Shown here in pieces: positions 52,861 through 62,407 of a DNA stretch of 64,000 nt. Both the position numbers and the translations under genes were made by a program. The notes under the pieces were generated by a model. The model was not told the DNA's origin. It worked only from the letters and a program-made list of their open reading frames with translations, and did no database searches. The stretch is from the NCBI GenBank assembly GCA_041648175.1, contig JBAZPO010000014.1, positions 1 through 64,000 of the forward strand. Direction: 5' to 3'. Positions within the stretch are counted from its first letter, which is position 1; the number at the start of each line of letters is the position of its first letter. The stretch is from Desulfobaccales bacterium (GTDB taxonomy: Bacteria; Desulfobacterota; Desulfobaccia; Desulfobaccales; 0-14-0-80-60-11).

Positions 52861-53338
52861 AAAAATCACCCTAAACTGCCCTAAAAATCGCCGAAAACGG
52901 CCGGGCGCGGGCCGTTTTTGGGGGCAAACCCGGCACATGTGCCGGGACATTGCCAAGGTTCCCTCGCCATATAGCCGGTCTAAACCCGCGTGCAAGTGCG
53001 TCCCGGTCGATGCGGTGCCAAGGGTGTGCCGTCCCTGTCCCGAGGTAAATATGCGGCTCATGCAAATCTTAGCCAGTAATATCAAGGGATTATTGGTGAG
53101 CCAGTAATCTTGTGCCGGGACACGGCACGGGTGGGACGGCTGGAGCAGGCCCATTTTTCTCAGGTTGGAAGGCTGTGATTCACTTTTATCCCGGCAAGGC
53201 ATGGAGACAGCATAAACTCTGGACTGCGAGGCATCCAACATTGATGAGGAAGATGACAGGCTTTTCGAGCAGGCATTATTAAAAGTCATTTCAAAACCAA
53301 TTTTGGGTTCACTTTACAATGACTTGAAAGGAAATAAT
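52861..53338. other. Palindrome-rich intergenic region without supported gene
   Basis: AAAACGGCC (52894-52902) pairs with GGCCGTTTT (52910-52918) and is followed by TTTTTG, a terminator-like stem on the plus strand. CCCGGCACATGTGCCGGG (52929-52946) is a perfect 18-base palindrome. A second GTGCCGGGACACGGCAC lies near 53112-53130. A long minus-strand ORF (52852-53289) covers the region but has no ribosome binding site and no recognisable domain, so I do not call it. Confidence 0.4.
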
Positions 53339-53699
53339 CTCCCCCCTTTGGAAAAGGGGGGCAGGGGGATTTATATAACGTCTTGAAATCCCCCTAAATC
53401 CCCCTTTTTCAAAGGGGGACTTAAACCCAAGCGAGCAAGTTTTTCCTCTCTGAGAAAGAAACCTAATTCTTGAGACAGGTTTTGAAATAGGTTCTAAAAA
53501 TTAGAGACAGGACTGCTCATCGTCATAACAGAGAAGATAATAATGGCCGTGGAAAAATCCAGTCCCACAGCCGGTGAAGCCGAGGACATGCCTTATGATT
53601 GAATCGAAAAAAAATGCTCCTGGGGAGGGGCGCGCCGGGCTGTTTCCTTAAATCTGACCGGGGAGTTTCTTTGCGCTACGGCCTGAGGAAAAAGCTGAT
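53339..53699. repeat. CCCCCTTT...AAAGGGGG modules downstream of dprA
   Basis: Two modules at 53339-53370 and 53389-53425, in opposite orientation to each other. From 53426 to 53699 no gene or repeat is visible. Confidence 0.5.
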
Positions 53700-54818
53700 T
53701 TATGTTCCCAGCACATAACACTTTCCCGGCAACTCCTTCACCAGGCCCTGGAGTTCGAGAAGCGTGAGGCGGGTCAGGATGTCCTTGATGGGGAGGTGGG
53801 AGGTATTAACCAATTCCTCTAATTGTTTCGGCTCCGAGCCCAGCAGCTTCAACACAGGGTCCTCCGGAAAAGTTCGGGGAGGGGCCGCGGCTTCCGCCAC
53901 CCGACTTACGGGGGCAGTTGGAGCAAACAGGGGGCCGGGAGCCTTTTTCAAGCCGGGCAGTTCCTGGAGGATATCCTCCACATCCTGGACCAGCTTGGCG
54001 CCTTCCTGGATAAGGCGGTGCGGCCCCAGGCTGGTGGGGGAGTCGATGGGCCCGGGGACCGCAAAGATTTCCCGGTTCTGGTCCAGGGCGCAGCGCACCG
54101 TGATGGCGGTGCCACTGGTCACTCCGGCCTCGATCACCACCACCCCCAGGGCCAGGCCGCTGATGATGCGGTTGCGGATCGGGAAATTCTTGGCGTCCGG
54201 CGGCGTGCCCAAGGGAAACTCACTCACCAAAGCCCCATGCTCCGGGATCTCTTGATAGAGCTTGCGGTTTTCCGGCGGGTAGACGACATCCAGGCCGCAG
54301 CCCAGCACCGCGAGGGTCCGGCCGTTCATTTCCAGAGCCCCTTGGTGGGCTGCGGTGTCGATGCCCCGAGCCAGGCCGCTCACCACCGTCACACCCCGGG
54401 CTGCCAGGGCTCCCGCCAGGCGCCGGCAAGCCTTGAGCCCGTAATAGGAAGCGCCCCGAGTCCCCACTATGGCCACCGCCTGCCCATCTTCCGCGGTCAG
54501 CGTCCCCTTGATAAAGAGATAGAGCGGCGGATACGTGATCTCCTTAAGCCGCACGGGAAAGCGGGGGTCTTCCTGGGTGACCATCTCGACCCCGGCAGAC
54601 TTCAGGCGCACCAACTGCCCTTCCAATTTATCCCAATCCCTAAACCCGCGGATGGCCTGAGCAATGGCCGGACTGATCCCTTTCAGAGCCACCATATCTT
54701 GAATCCGGGCCTGAAAGACCGCAGCCGGACTGCCGAAGCGCTGGATCAGACGCTGCGCCAGCACCAGCCCTACTCCCGGGATGCTCTTCAGGCCCAGCCA
54801 GGGAAGTTTATCGGTCAT
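53700..54818 (-). CDS. dprA: DNA processing protein DprA
   Basis: A 372-residue protein that loads RecA on incoming single-stranded DNA in natural transformation and protects it. An N-terminal helix-hairpin-helix (LKSIPGVGLVLAQRLIQRFG) precedes the Rossmann-like core: VAIVGTRGASYYG, VSGLARGIDTAAHQGAL, VLGCGLDVVYP, FPIRNRIISGLALGVVVIEA and GSGTAIT-like (TSGTAITVRCALDQ). A C-terminal winged-helix follows. Full length. Other com genes are not in the window, so active transformation is not shown. Confidence 0.96.
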   Translation of the reverse strand: MTDKLPWLGLKSIPGVGLVLAQRLIQRFGSPAAVFQARIQDMVALKGISPAIAQAIRGFRDWDKLEGQLVRLKSAGVEMVTQEDPRFPVRLKEITYPPLYLFIKGTLTAEDGQAVAIVGTRGASYYGLKACRRLAGALAARGVTVVSGLARGIDTAAHQGALEMNGRTLAVLGCGLDVVYPPENRKLYQEIPEHGALVSEFPLGTPPDAKNFPIRNRIISGLALGVVVIEAGVTSGTAITVRCALDQNREIFAVPGPIDSPTSLGPHRLIQEGAKLVQDVEDILQELPGLKKAPGPLFAPTAPVSRVAEAAAPPRTFPEDPVLKLLGSEPKQLEELVNTSHLPIKDILTRLTLLELQGLVKELPGKCYVLGT

Positions 54819-55027
54819 TTGGCCTCACCACCTGGTTCCGGTTCTAATCGATTTGCCGATGGAGCACAAGGAAAAAGCCATCCGGCGCCTAGCTTCTTTG
54901 AAATTAGCTTTATGAGCCCAACTCAGTATTAACCCTCAAGGGGTAGCGGCGATTGACATTTTGGCCAAGGTCCTTATTTTAACTTCAGAATAGCGCAAAA
55001 CCGCAAGGGCACAAGAGGAGGATTATG

Positions 55028-55630
55028 ATGCTCCGGAAATTAATGGTTCCGGTATTGTTGAGTCTGCTCATTTTATTGTTGGCCAGCCACTTGGTTCAGG
55101 CTTATTCGGCCTATTTCTACGTCATCCCCACCAGTGCGCCATTACGGGAATGCGCCGGCCAAGAGTGCGATGTGCTCCTCACGGCTTATAAGGGCGATAA
55201 GGTTGAGATCCTGGAACGGACGAGCACGGGCTGGTCCAGGGTGCGCCTGGTGGACCGGACCGGAATAGGGTGGATACCCAGTGACCTGCTCAGTTACAGT
55301 CCTGATTTGCAAGCCAAGCCCACACCTCTTTCCTATGTCAATACCAGCAGTCTGCCCCTGAGGCAACAACCCACCCCTAGCGCCAATGTCCTCACTACGC
55401 TGCATTTCAATGACCAGGTGGAAATGTTGGGAGTTAGTGCAAGCGGCTGGGCCCAGGTGCGGGACCTGCAAAGCAGCACGGTCGGTTGGGTACCGCCCCG
55501 TTATCTGTCCTCGGTGACTTCGAGTACTCCCAAGTCGCCCCGACGCCACCGGGCTCCAGCCCGCAAAAAGGCGCCTCCGAAGGAAGAAAAAGCCCCAACC
55601 GAAACTGCCGAACCACCCAGCGCCATGTGA
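55028..55630 (+). CDS. Exported SH3-domain protein (two bacterial SH3 repeats)
   Basis: A 200-residue exported protein. The ATG at 55028 (or 55025) follows AGGAGG. The signal peptide ends LVQA (about residue 26). Two SH3b repeats follow (about 33-85, GDKVEILERTSTGWSRV, and about 105-160, NDQVEMLGVSASGWAQV). The C-terminus is basic (PRRHRAPARKKAPPKE) and proline-rich. Such domains bind peptidoglycan. It is divergent from dprA, with a 209-base gap that holds no other gene. Confidence 0.85.
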   Translation: MLRKLMVPVLLSLLILLLASHLVQAYSAYFYVIPTSAPLRECAGQECDVLLTAYKGDKVEILERTSTGWSRVRLVDRTGIGWIPSDLLSYSPDLQAKPTPLSYVNTSSLPLRQQPTPSANVLTTLHFNDQVEMLGVSASGWAQVRDLQSSTVGWVPPRYLSSVTSSTPKSPRRHRAPARKKAPPKEEKAPTETAEPPSAM

Positions 55631-55741
55631 GTTTTGGTCAACCCTGAGCTAACAGCGCCTCTCCCATGGGGGGCGCGTGCAGGGCAATACCGAGTTGGGT
55701 TCAAAGGGCAAATTTTGATGGGCGTAGGCTCTGGCCCACGC

Positions 55742-55770
55742 TTGCACAGGCGAGAAGCCCGTGCCACCAT
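55742..55770. repeat. GCACAGGCGAGA...CCCGTGCC palindrome module
   Basis: A copy of the short palindrome also found at 50466-50494 and 50839-50866, lying between the SH3 gene and the dynamin-like gene. The rest of the gap 55631-55828 has no recognisable feature. Confidence 0.45.
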
Positions 55771-55828
55771 TTGCACGCGAACTGGAATAAAAAACTATTT
55801 AATCGGGATTTGATCGGCAGTTGCGCCT

Positions 55829-58054
55829 CTATTTCGGGCTGGTTTTTTCCGATAGCCGCGCCTCGATGCGGTGGGCCAGGGGAATTAATTCGGACAGGCG
55901 CTGGCGACGGGCCGCCCGCTCTTCTTCCGCCAGGTGCATGGTTTCCGCCGCGGCCTTAAGGCTGCCCAAGAGCGATCCCAGAGTATCATCCAGGCTGGCT
56001 TCCTGAAGCCGTAGCCACTGATCCACAAGAGGGAAGAAGTACTGAAATTTCAGGCCCTCCCGGTAATTGAGGAGCTGCACCCGCACTTCCTCGGCGAGCC
56101 ATTCCTTCAGGGCCGCCAGGGCCCGCTCCAGGTCCCGGAGCAGTTGCCGGCGCGGGTCGGTCTCTCCCTTTAACCCCAGGCGGCGCTTGAGGTTATCCCA
56201 AGTCCGGCCCAAAAACCCCATGCCGGAGCGCAGCCACACTTCCCGGGCAAACCGCCAATCGGGAACCACTTCCAGGTTCAGCAGAGGCACTTCCAGACCC
56301 GGGGGCCGGGGGATGGCCGTCGCTTCCAGGGCCGGGGCCGCAGCCGGCAGCCCCAGTTCGGCAATCTCCCGATAATAGAGAGCCAAGGCTTCCTGGAGGG
56401 CCAAAAACAGGGGCTGCCACGAGTGCATCAACTCCTGGCGCAGCCACTCTTCTTGCTCCCGAATGAATTCCACCAGCGCGATGTTGACTTCACCGGTGAT
56501 ATGGTGGGCCAACGCCTTGGCAAAGTCTTGAAAGAGCTGATAAAGGACGGTGCGGAAGACCGGTGTGCCGGACGGCGAGGCGATCTGGTCCCAATCGGGC
56601 TTAAAATTTCGGATGAATTCGTCCAGGTCTTTCCCCACCTGGCCGGAATGCCGATCCATCAGGCTGTCCACCCGGGAGCGCAGGGCCTTCTTCAACCGGT
56701 TACCGGCGCCCTCCATGGTCTGGCTTAAGGTGGCCATGGTGGCCGTAAGCGGCTGACGCCGGGCCTCCAGACGGGTTTCCAACTCCTTAATGGCGTCCAT
56801 GCCCCGAGTCATAAGATCCTGGGTGAGTTCCAACTGCTCCCTTAAGCCCCTGGCCACCATCTTCACCTGAGCCAGACTACCCCCGGCCAACCGCCGGGTC
56901 CGCAAATCCGACAGGGCGGTTTTCAGATCTTGGTCGAATCGGACCGCCTCTCCATCTGAGAACGCGGTGGAGTCCGGGTCCGTGGCCCAAACCTTTAATA
57001 CCGCAGCTTCCCGGGGATCAAGGGTTTCACCCCGGGCCTGCCGGCGATCCAGGAGGAGTTTCAGGGCGGAAAAGGCATAGACCCGGGGGTCCGGCTGCCA
57101 AGAGGACAACTCTTGTACGACCCGGTCCCGGATCTTCACCACCTCTCCGGAGGAGGTGTGCTCTCCCAAATCCAGGTTAAGCAGGGCCAGGATATGGGGA
57201 ATCAGCCCCATTCTTTTCAGCTCGGCCAGAAACTGAAAGTCCGCCTGGCGCAGCCCCACCCGGGAGCTCACCACATAAAGGACCAGATCGCTCTTGATGA
57301 GATAGGCCAAGACCTGGGCCAGATGCTGGGGGAACGGCGAGTCGCTCCCCTGGCAGTCGCCCAGTTCCACCCCGTGCGCCGGCCACGGGAAGGGTATGGT
57401 GAGGAGCACGTCTTTAAGGTACACCGCGGTGGCCTCCCGGGTGACCAGCTCCCGGTGGCGGGCCAGGTCCGGGCCGGTCAGAGGCAGCACGCCGGTTGCG
57501 GGCATGAGGTCTTTGAGGAGATCGTAGCCTTCCAGATAGGATTTCAACAGCAGATAGTTCTGGTCCAGGCTGCCCCCGGTCCAGAGTTCGGCTTCCTGGG
57601 CCTCGGCCAGGACCTGGGCCAGGAGTTCGCGATCCAAAGCCTCCTGCAGATTCAGGGGCTCAGCCCGCTCCACCAGGCGGGGATTGGGCAGAAGCCCCAG
57701 GGCCCGGCGGATTTCACCGTTGATTTCGTCCCACGCCTTGAATTGGAGCACTGCGCCCGCCTCCGGCCCGGGCTGGACCCGGGTGATCATGGCGGTGAGG
57801 ATGCCGGCGCCCCGCTTTAAGAGGTCCTGCCCCAACAGGCTGTTGATCATGGTGCTCTTGCCGGACTTCACCGCCCCTACCACCGCCAGACGGCAGGTGT
57901 CCTCCGCGGCGTGGGCCTTCACCTGGGACAGCACTTTTTGCCAGTGCTGGCCCTGGGCCGCGGCCTGGGGGAAGAGACTGATCCACTCTTGGGCCATATC
58001 CTCGAGGCGGCCGATCTCTTCCATGAAGGCCTGATGGGACTGGGGCTCCGTCAT
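55829..58054 (-). CDS. Dynamin-like GTPase
   Basis: A 741-residue large GTPase of the dynamin family. G1 is GAVKSGKST at about 60-68, G3 DCQGSD at about 230, and a G4-like LLNLDL follows. Long helical stretches after residue 400 form the stalk. There is no clear transmembrane pair; a hydrophobic stretch near the end of the GTPase part may be the paddle. Bacterial dynamins remodel or repair membranes, often after phage or antibiotic stress. Pairs of bacterial dynamins in tandem are common, but this one is single. It reads towards the SH3 gene. Confidence 0.85.
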   Translation of the reverse strand: MTEPQSHQAFMEEIGRLEDMAQEWISLFPQAAAQGQHWQKVLSQVKAHAAEDTCRLAVVGAVKSGKSTMINSLLGQDLLKRGAGILTAMITRVQPGPEAGAVLQFKAWDEINGEIRRALGLLPNPRLVERAEPLNLQEALDRELLAQVLAEAQEAELWTGGSLDQNYLLLKSYLEGYDLLKDLMPATGVLPLTGPDLARHRELVTREATAVYLKDVLLTIPFPWPAHGVELGDCQGSDSPFPQHLAQVLAYLIKSDLVLYVVSSRVGLRQADFQFLAELKRMGLIPHILALLNLDLGEHTSSGEVVKIRDRVVQELSSWQPDPRVYAFSALKLLLDRRQARGETLDPREAAVLKVWATDPDSTAFSDGEAVRFDQDLKTALSDLRTRRLAGGSLAQVKMVARGLREQLELTQDLMTRGMDAIKELETRLEARRQPLTATMATLSQTMEGAGNRLKKALRSRVDSLMDRHSGQVGKDLDEFIRNFKPDWDQIASPSGTPVFRTVLYQLFQDFAKALAHHITGEVNIALVEFIREQEEWLRQELMHSWQPLFLALQEALALYYREIAELGLPAAAPALEATAIPRPPGLEVPLLNLEVVPDWRFAREVWLRSGMGFLGRTWDNLKRRLGLKGETDPRRQLLRDLERALAALKEWLAEEVRVQLLNYREGLKFQYFFPLVDQWLRLQEASLDDTLGSLLGSLKAAAETMHLAEEERAARRQRLSELIPLAHRIEARLSEKTSPK

Positions 58055-58274
58055 GTCTCAAGTTCCTGGACGATTTATCCCTATTGCCAAAAGTTCATTC
58101 TTAAAGGTTGGTTTTTAAATCCCCCTAAATCTCCCTTTTCTAAAGGGGGACTTTCAAAGGATTTCCGCTAGTTCCCCCCTTTGGCAAAGGGGGGTTAGGG
58201 GGGATTTAGTTCTTGGACCATGTGCCAAAAAGAAAAAACTTTGGCGAAAACTACTGGCAAGCCGCCTCAGCGAC
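58055..58274. mobile_element. MITE-like element between the dynamin and yajC genes
   Basis: CTATTGCCAAAAG at 58081 and AAAAAACTTTGGCG ending at 58245 are the outer ends. Two CCCCCTTT...AAAGGGGG modules (58119-58208) lie inside. The ends are more diverged than in other copies. Confidence 0.6.
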
Positions 58275-58586
58275 TCAGCTACCACCCTTCTTAGGTGCGA
58301 ACCCGGCGATATAGGGACGGCCCAACTCAATGCGCACCCTGTCGGCGATTTCCACATTGACAATCTGGTCGTCGATATTGATGATTGTGCCGATCATGCC
58401 ACCACTGGTAATGATGCGATCGCCCTTTTTCAGGTTGTCCAAGAGCGCCTTGTGTTCTTTGGCCTTTTTCTGTTGTGGCCGGATCAGAAGAAAATAGAAG
58501 ATCACGACCATAAAGATCATGGGCACCACAAAACTCCACATCGGGCTGGCCTCGGGGGCTGCTGCCGCACCCTGGGCATATGCCAT
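58275..58586 (-). CDS. yajC: Preprotein translocase subunit YajC
   Basis: A 103-residue membrane protein from the ATG at 58586, which lies one base after the tgt stop with AGGTGG upstream. One membrane helix (about 16-36) is followed by the cytosolic IRPQQKKAKEHKALLDNLKKGDRI, read as two halves, and IITSGGMIGTI segments, typical for YajC of the SecDF complex. A longer start inside tgt at 58649 is unlikely. secD and secF are not in the window. Operon with tgt is clear. Confidence 0.93.
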   Translation of the reverse strand: MAYAQGAAAAPEASPMWSFVVPMIFMVVIFYFLLIRPQQKKAKEHKALLDNLKKGDRIITSGGMIGTIINIDDQIVNVEIADRVRIELGRPYIAGFAPKKGGS

Positions 58587-58587
58587 A

Positions 58588-59712
58588 TTAACCACCTGTA
58601 CTACCTCCCTCGTTGCGATTTTGATAGAAATCTTGACGAAACGCGGCAAACCGCCCGTCGGCGATGGCTTGCCGCATGGTAACCATCAAATTTAAATAGT
58701 AATACAAATTATGCAAAGTTAAAAGGCGATAAGCCAGAATTTCTCTCGCCACATACAGATGCCGCAGATAGGCCCGGGAATAATGCCGGCAGGTGTAGCA
58801 GCCGCAGGCCGCATCCAGCGGCCCGGGATCATTGCCGTGTACCGCGTTTTTTATCACCACCTTGCCCGCGGTGGTAAAGGCCATGCCGTTGCGCGCGTTT
58901 CTCGTGGGCAGCACGCAGTCGAACATATCCACCCCTCGGGCCACGCCCTCCACCAGGTCTTCCGGGGTCCCCACCCCCATGAGATACCGGGGTTTGTCTT
59001 CCGGCAGCATAGGTGTGGTTGCTTCCAGCATCTCCATCATGAGTTCCTTGGGCTCGCCCACGCTCAAGCCGCCGATGGCATAGCCGTCAAAGCCCATGGC
59101 CGCCATGGCCTGGGCCTGATCCCGGCGCAACTCCGCATTCATACCTCCCTGGATCACGGGAAACAGCGCCGCGTCGGGGCGCGTGCGGGCCTCTTTACAC
59201 CGCGCCGCCCACCTCAGGGTCAGGTCTGCGGCCGCTCTTACCTCCGCCTCCGGGGCCGGATAGCCCGGGCACTCATCCAGGCAGATCATGATATCCACCC
59301 CCAGCGCCTCTTGGAGGCCCACCACGCGCTCCGGGGTCAAGAAATGGCTGGAGCCGTCCAGGTGCGACCGGAAGGTCACCCCCTCCTCGCTCATGGTGCG
59401 GAACGGCGCCAGGCTAAAGATCTGGAAACCGCCAGAGTCGGTGAGGATGGGGCCGTCCCAATGCATGAAGCGGTGCAACCCTCCAAGGTTTTGGATAGAT
59501 TCAACTCCGGGCCTCAGATAGAGATGATAGGTGTTGCTCAGGATAATGGCTGCGCCGATCTCCCTGAGGTCTTCCGGCGTCAGGGTCTTCACCGTGGCAT
59601 AGGTCCCCACCGGCATGAACACCGGCGTATCGATCTTGCCCCGGGACGTGGCGATCTCCCCCAACCGCGGTCCTGCCGGACCGGCGGATTTTATGAGACG
59701 AAATTCAAACAT
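58588..59712 (-). CDS. tgt: Queuine/preQ1 tRNA-ribosyltransferase
   Basis: A 374-residue TIM-barrel enzyme that exchanges guanine for preQ1 at position 34 of GUN anticodon tRNAs. GTYATVKTLTPEDL, SNTYHLYLRPG, LTDSGGFQIFSL, DECPGYP and VGTPEDLVEGVARGVDMFDCVLPTRNARNG are family signatures, and the zinc site CGCYTCRH with a later His is present. It is followed by yajC, a common order. queA is upstream beyond a small AT-rich gene. Confidence 0.97.
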   Translation of the reverse strand: MFEFRLIKSAGPAGPRLGEIATSRGKIDTPVFMPVGTYATVKTLTPEDLREIGAAIILSNTYHLYLRPGVESIQNLGGLHRFMHWDGPILTDSGGFQIFSLAPFRTMSEEGVTFRSHLDGSSHFLTPERVVGLQEALGVDIMICLDECPGYPAPEAEVRAAADLTLRWAARCKEARTRPDAALFPVIQGGMNAELRRDQAQAMAAMGFDGYAIGGLSVGEPKELMMEMLEATTPMLPEDKPRYLMGVGTPEDLVEGVARGVDMFDCVLPTRNARNGMAFTTAGKVVIKNAVHGNDPGPLDAACGCYTCRHYSRAYLRHLYVAREILAYRLLTLHNLYYYLNLMVTMRQAIADGRFAAFRQDFYQNRNEGGSTGG

Positions 59713-59858
59713 TTTAAGTATTCCAGCGAAGTGGCAAGAGGGAAAGGGCCTTTGTTCTTCCTAAGTTAATCGCCAACCTCTTTCAATTTTATTGAAGTCC
59801 CAAAAGGCGGACCTCAGCCCAAGCTTTGGAGTTTACTATCGTCAGAATCGCTTTGAAT

Positions 59859-60371
59859 CTATCTTATATTCTTCCTTATTACCTTTGGGTTTCCTTCGCT
59901 ATCTTTAAAATAATAAAGTAACGAAAATGGGTGTCTTTTAACACCCTGACCCAATGAGGGTAACTCTCCATATTCTGCTTTAAGAGCAGATTCTGTTAAT
60001 ATTTTCTTAGAGAAGTCAAACAAGACAAGTACAGAGTCACCCGAATATTTGGCAAGCTTAGCGATTTCATCTTCATTATCACATCTTTTAAGCTTCGTGC
60101 TACGGCAATCTGGTGTTCTAACTGCAAACTCGACAGCAACGTCACCAACCAAAAAATCGAATCTTCCTTTGCCAGTATAGCTATATGGATTAGAAGTTGC
60201 TACCTCAGGTTCAAAATCGTTGGCGAAATATCCTAAGAGATAAAATCTTATACAAGGTAATAAATATTTTTCGATATAATAATTAAACCATTGCTGCTTA
60301 GAGAATCGCTCATTAAGAATGCTTGAGTATAACAAGAAGAAGGTTTTTTTTATTTGGTTAATAGTAACCAT
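59859..60371 (-). CDS. Hypothetical protein, possible PD-(D/E)xK nuclease fold
   Basis: A 170-residue AT-rich gene. The middle segment KGRFDFLVGDVAVEFAVRT has an Asp followed after about ten residues by E-x-A, a spacing seen in PD-(D/E)xK nuclease cores, then KYSGDSVLVLFDFS as the last strand. Composition and codon use differ sharply from tgt and queA on either side, suggesting a recent insertion. It has no recognised partner (no methylase, no antitoxin). The assignment rests on a weak motif; otherwise it is unknown. Confidence 0.55.
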   Translation of the reverse strand: MVTINQIKKTFFLLYSSILNERFSKQQWFNYYIEKYLLPCIRFYLLGYFANDFEPEVATSNPYSYTGKGRFDFLVGDVAVEFAVRTPDCRSTKLKRCDNEDEIAKLAKYSGDSVLVLFDFSKKILTESALKAEYGELPSLGQGVKRHPFSLLYYFKDSEGNPKVIRKNIR

Positions 60372-60406
60372 TTATTTCTGAGTTCCTTTATTGATTTTTT
60401 TATAAT

Positions 60407-61456
60407 TTATAAAATCAACATACAATCGCCATAACTATAAAACCGGTAACGCTCCTTAACCGCTTCCTCGTAGGCCTGCACAATCAGGTTCCGGCCCGCG
60501 AAGGCGCTCACCAGGAGGAGCAGGGTGGACTTGGGCAGATGGAAGTTGGTCAGCATCCGGTCCACGGCCTTAAACCGATACCCCGGGTAAATAAACAGGT
60601 CGCACCAGCCCTGCTGCGCCTGAAAGCCTGAGGGCGTTGCGCAGTATTCCAGCACTCGGACGCTTGTGGTGCCTACCGCCACCAGGCGTTTCCCCTGGGA
60701 GCGCGCCGCGTTGAGACGCGCGGCCGCAGCCTCGGATAATTCGAAGTATTCCGGCAGCATCTGGTGCCGGGTATAGTCGTCCACCCGCACCGGCATGAAC
60801 GTCCCCGGTCCCACGTGCAGAGTGAGGCGCACGATCTCGATGCCCCTCTGGCCCAGTTCCTGCAAAACCGTGTCGGTGAAGTGCAGCCCCGCGGTGGGGC
60901 AGGCCACGGCCCCGGCTTGGGCTGCAAAGACCGTTTGGTAGGTAGCGCGGTCCGAGAGTTCCGCCAGACGATTGATATAGGGCGGCAGGGGAACCGCTCC
61001 CGCCTCCAGCACCGCGGCCACCGCGTCGCCACTGGCGCAGGTGAAGCGCACCTCAACGACCCCCGGCTGCGGCAGAGCCAGAACCATTGCGGTCAGGTCA
61101 GCTCCGAAGTTCAGAGCCTGCCCAACCCGAAGGCTTCCCCGGTGCGTGGCCCGGGCCCGGGCTGCCTGGGGGACTTGGCCGTTGCCTTCGGCTTCCGGCA
61201 AGTGGTGGAGCAGCAACTCCACTTTGCCGCCGCTATCTTTATGGCCGTTAAGGCGCGCCGGAAAGACCCGGGTGTCGTTGACCACCAGGACGTCGCGATC
61301 GTCCAGCCATTGGGGCAGATCCCGAAAGCGCCTGTGACCGATTTCGCCCCCGTCTCGCTTTAGCACCATGAGGCGCGAGGCATCCCTTTTCTCCAAAGGG
61401 TATTGAGCCACTAACTCCGGCGGCAAAATGTATTCGTAATCTTCAATCAAGGGCAT
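60407..61456 (-). CDS. queA: S-adenosylmethionine:tRNA ribosyltransferase-isomerase
   Basis: A 349-residue enzyme that moves the ribosyl part of SAM to preQ1-tRNA to make epoxyqueuosine. The ATG at 61456 gives MPLIEDYEYILPPELVAQYP, the standard start. An upstream GTG at 61504 would add 16 residues and has no ribosome binding site. RFRDLPQWLDDRDVLVVNDTRV, GLHFTD (in PTAGLHFTDTV), LHVGPGTFMPVR and TNFHLPKSTLLLLVSAFAG are diagnostic. Separated from tgt only by the inserted small gene. Confidence 0.95.
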   Translation of the reverse strand: MPLIEDYEYILPPELVAQYPLEKRDASRLMVLKRDGGEIGHRRFRDLPQWLDDRDVLVVNDTRVFPARLNGHKDSGGKVELLLHHLPEAEGNGQVPQAARARATHRGSLRVGQALNFGADLTAMVLALPQPGVVEVRFTCASGDAVAAVLEAGAVPLPPYINRLAELSDRATYQTVFAAQAGAVACPTAGLHFTDTVLQELGQRGIEIVRLTLHVGPGTFMPVRVDDYTRHQMLPEYFELSEAAAARLNAARSQGKRLVAVGTTSVRVLEYCATPSGFQAQQGWCDLFIYPGYRFKAVDRMLTNFHLPKSTLLLLVSAFAGRNLIVQAYEEAVKERYRFYSYGDCMLIL

Positions 61457-61510
61457 GGCGACGAGACTCGTCGTGTAATTTATTGTGGGTTGCACACAGC
61501 GCACCTATCG

Positions 61511-61557
61511 TAAGGTCGGGTTTAAAACCCGCCCCTACAGGAAGGTGTTCGCACCTT
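61511..61557. repeat. Palindrome GGGTTTAAAACCC and a UUCG-capped stem
   Basis: GTCGGGTTTAAAACCCGCCC (61515-61534) is a partial copy of the palindrome at 798-822. AAGGTG-TTCG-CACCTT (61542-61557) is a short stem with a UUCG-type tetraloop. They lie between divergent queA and lolA. Confidence 0.45.
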
Positions 61558-61664
61558 ACGTCACCCTGAGCAGGAAGCCACCGGGAATAGAGTATAATTG
61601 ACGCCGGAATCCGCATTTGATAAGTTTAACCCAGTCATTTTTTCGTGCAAGGACGACACCTATC

Positions 61665-62333
61665 GTGACTCGCAAATTCTTGACCACCATGGCGCTGATA
61701 GTCTGCCTCTGGCCCCTGCAGGCCGCCGCGGCAGTTTCCCCGGAAGCAGTGATAGCCCGGGTTCAGACCCTTTATGACAAAGCCGGCGGCTTTCAGGCCC
61801 GCTTTCTTCAGGATTCCCGTATTAAGGCAACCGGCGCCTCGGACTCCGCGGCAGGGTGGATGTATTTTATGAAACCCTCCCGCATGCGCTGGCAGTATGA
61901 GACCCCCCCGGAACAGAAAAAAGAAATCGTCTCCGACGGCCGGCTGGTGTGGATGTATATGCCCCAAGACGGCGTAGTCATGGTCTATAAGTTGGAGAAA
62001 GTGCTGCGTTCGGACCTGGTTATGCGGTTTTTTTCGGGAATAGGCCTGGTCCAAAAGGATTTTAATATTTCCTGGCAGCGCCCGCCCCAGGAGGGCGCCA
62101 GCTATGTTATCGACCTGTTTCCCAAAAAGGACCAGCCGGAGCTCAAGCGCCTCACCTTAACCATCAACCCCGACACCTATTTGGTGGAGAAGCTGGATTT
62201 TACCAACGCCTTAGGGGAGGAGAGCCGCTTCACCTTTACCCAGGTGAAGTTAGAGGTTCCCCTGGCCCCCACGTTCTTTACCTTTACACCGCCCCCGGGC
62301 GTCCAGGTGATCCGGGAAACTCCGGGCTCCTGA
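61665..62333 (+). CDS. lolA: Outer membrane lipoprotein carrier protein LolA
   Basis: A 222-residue periplasmic carrier that shuttles lipoproteins from LolCDE to the outer membrane. It begins at a GTG (VTRKFLTTMALI) with a signal peptide ending QAAAA; a TTG at 61617 would add 16 residues. The region QARFLQDSRIKATGASDSAAG, read in two halves, the MRWQYETPPEQKKEIVSDG segment and VWMYMPQDGVVMVY are typical LolA. It is consistent with the lipoproteins predicted elsewhere in this window. nadA follows on the same strand. Confidence 0.92.
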   Translation: MTRKFLTTMALIVCLWPLQAAAAVSPEAVIARVQTLYDKAGGFQARFLQDSRIKATGASDSAAGWMYFMKPSRMRWQYETPPEQKKEIVSDGRLVWMYMPQDGVVMVYKLEKVLRSDLVMRFFSGIGLVQKDFNISWQRPPQEGASYVIDLFPKKDQPELKRLTLTINPDTYLVEKLDFTNALGEESRFTFTQVKLEVPLAPTFFTFTPPPGVQVIRETPGS

Positions 62334-62407
62334 TATGCGGTCCGGGTGGTTAAAAAGCTCTGAAGTATCCTAAAACTGTCTGAAGTATAGACTTCAAAAA
62401 ACAAACC

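Noticed and set aside
52852..53289. 145-codon minus-strand ORF over palindromes
   Set aside because: No ribosome binding site, no domain, and it runs across several palindromes.
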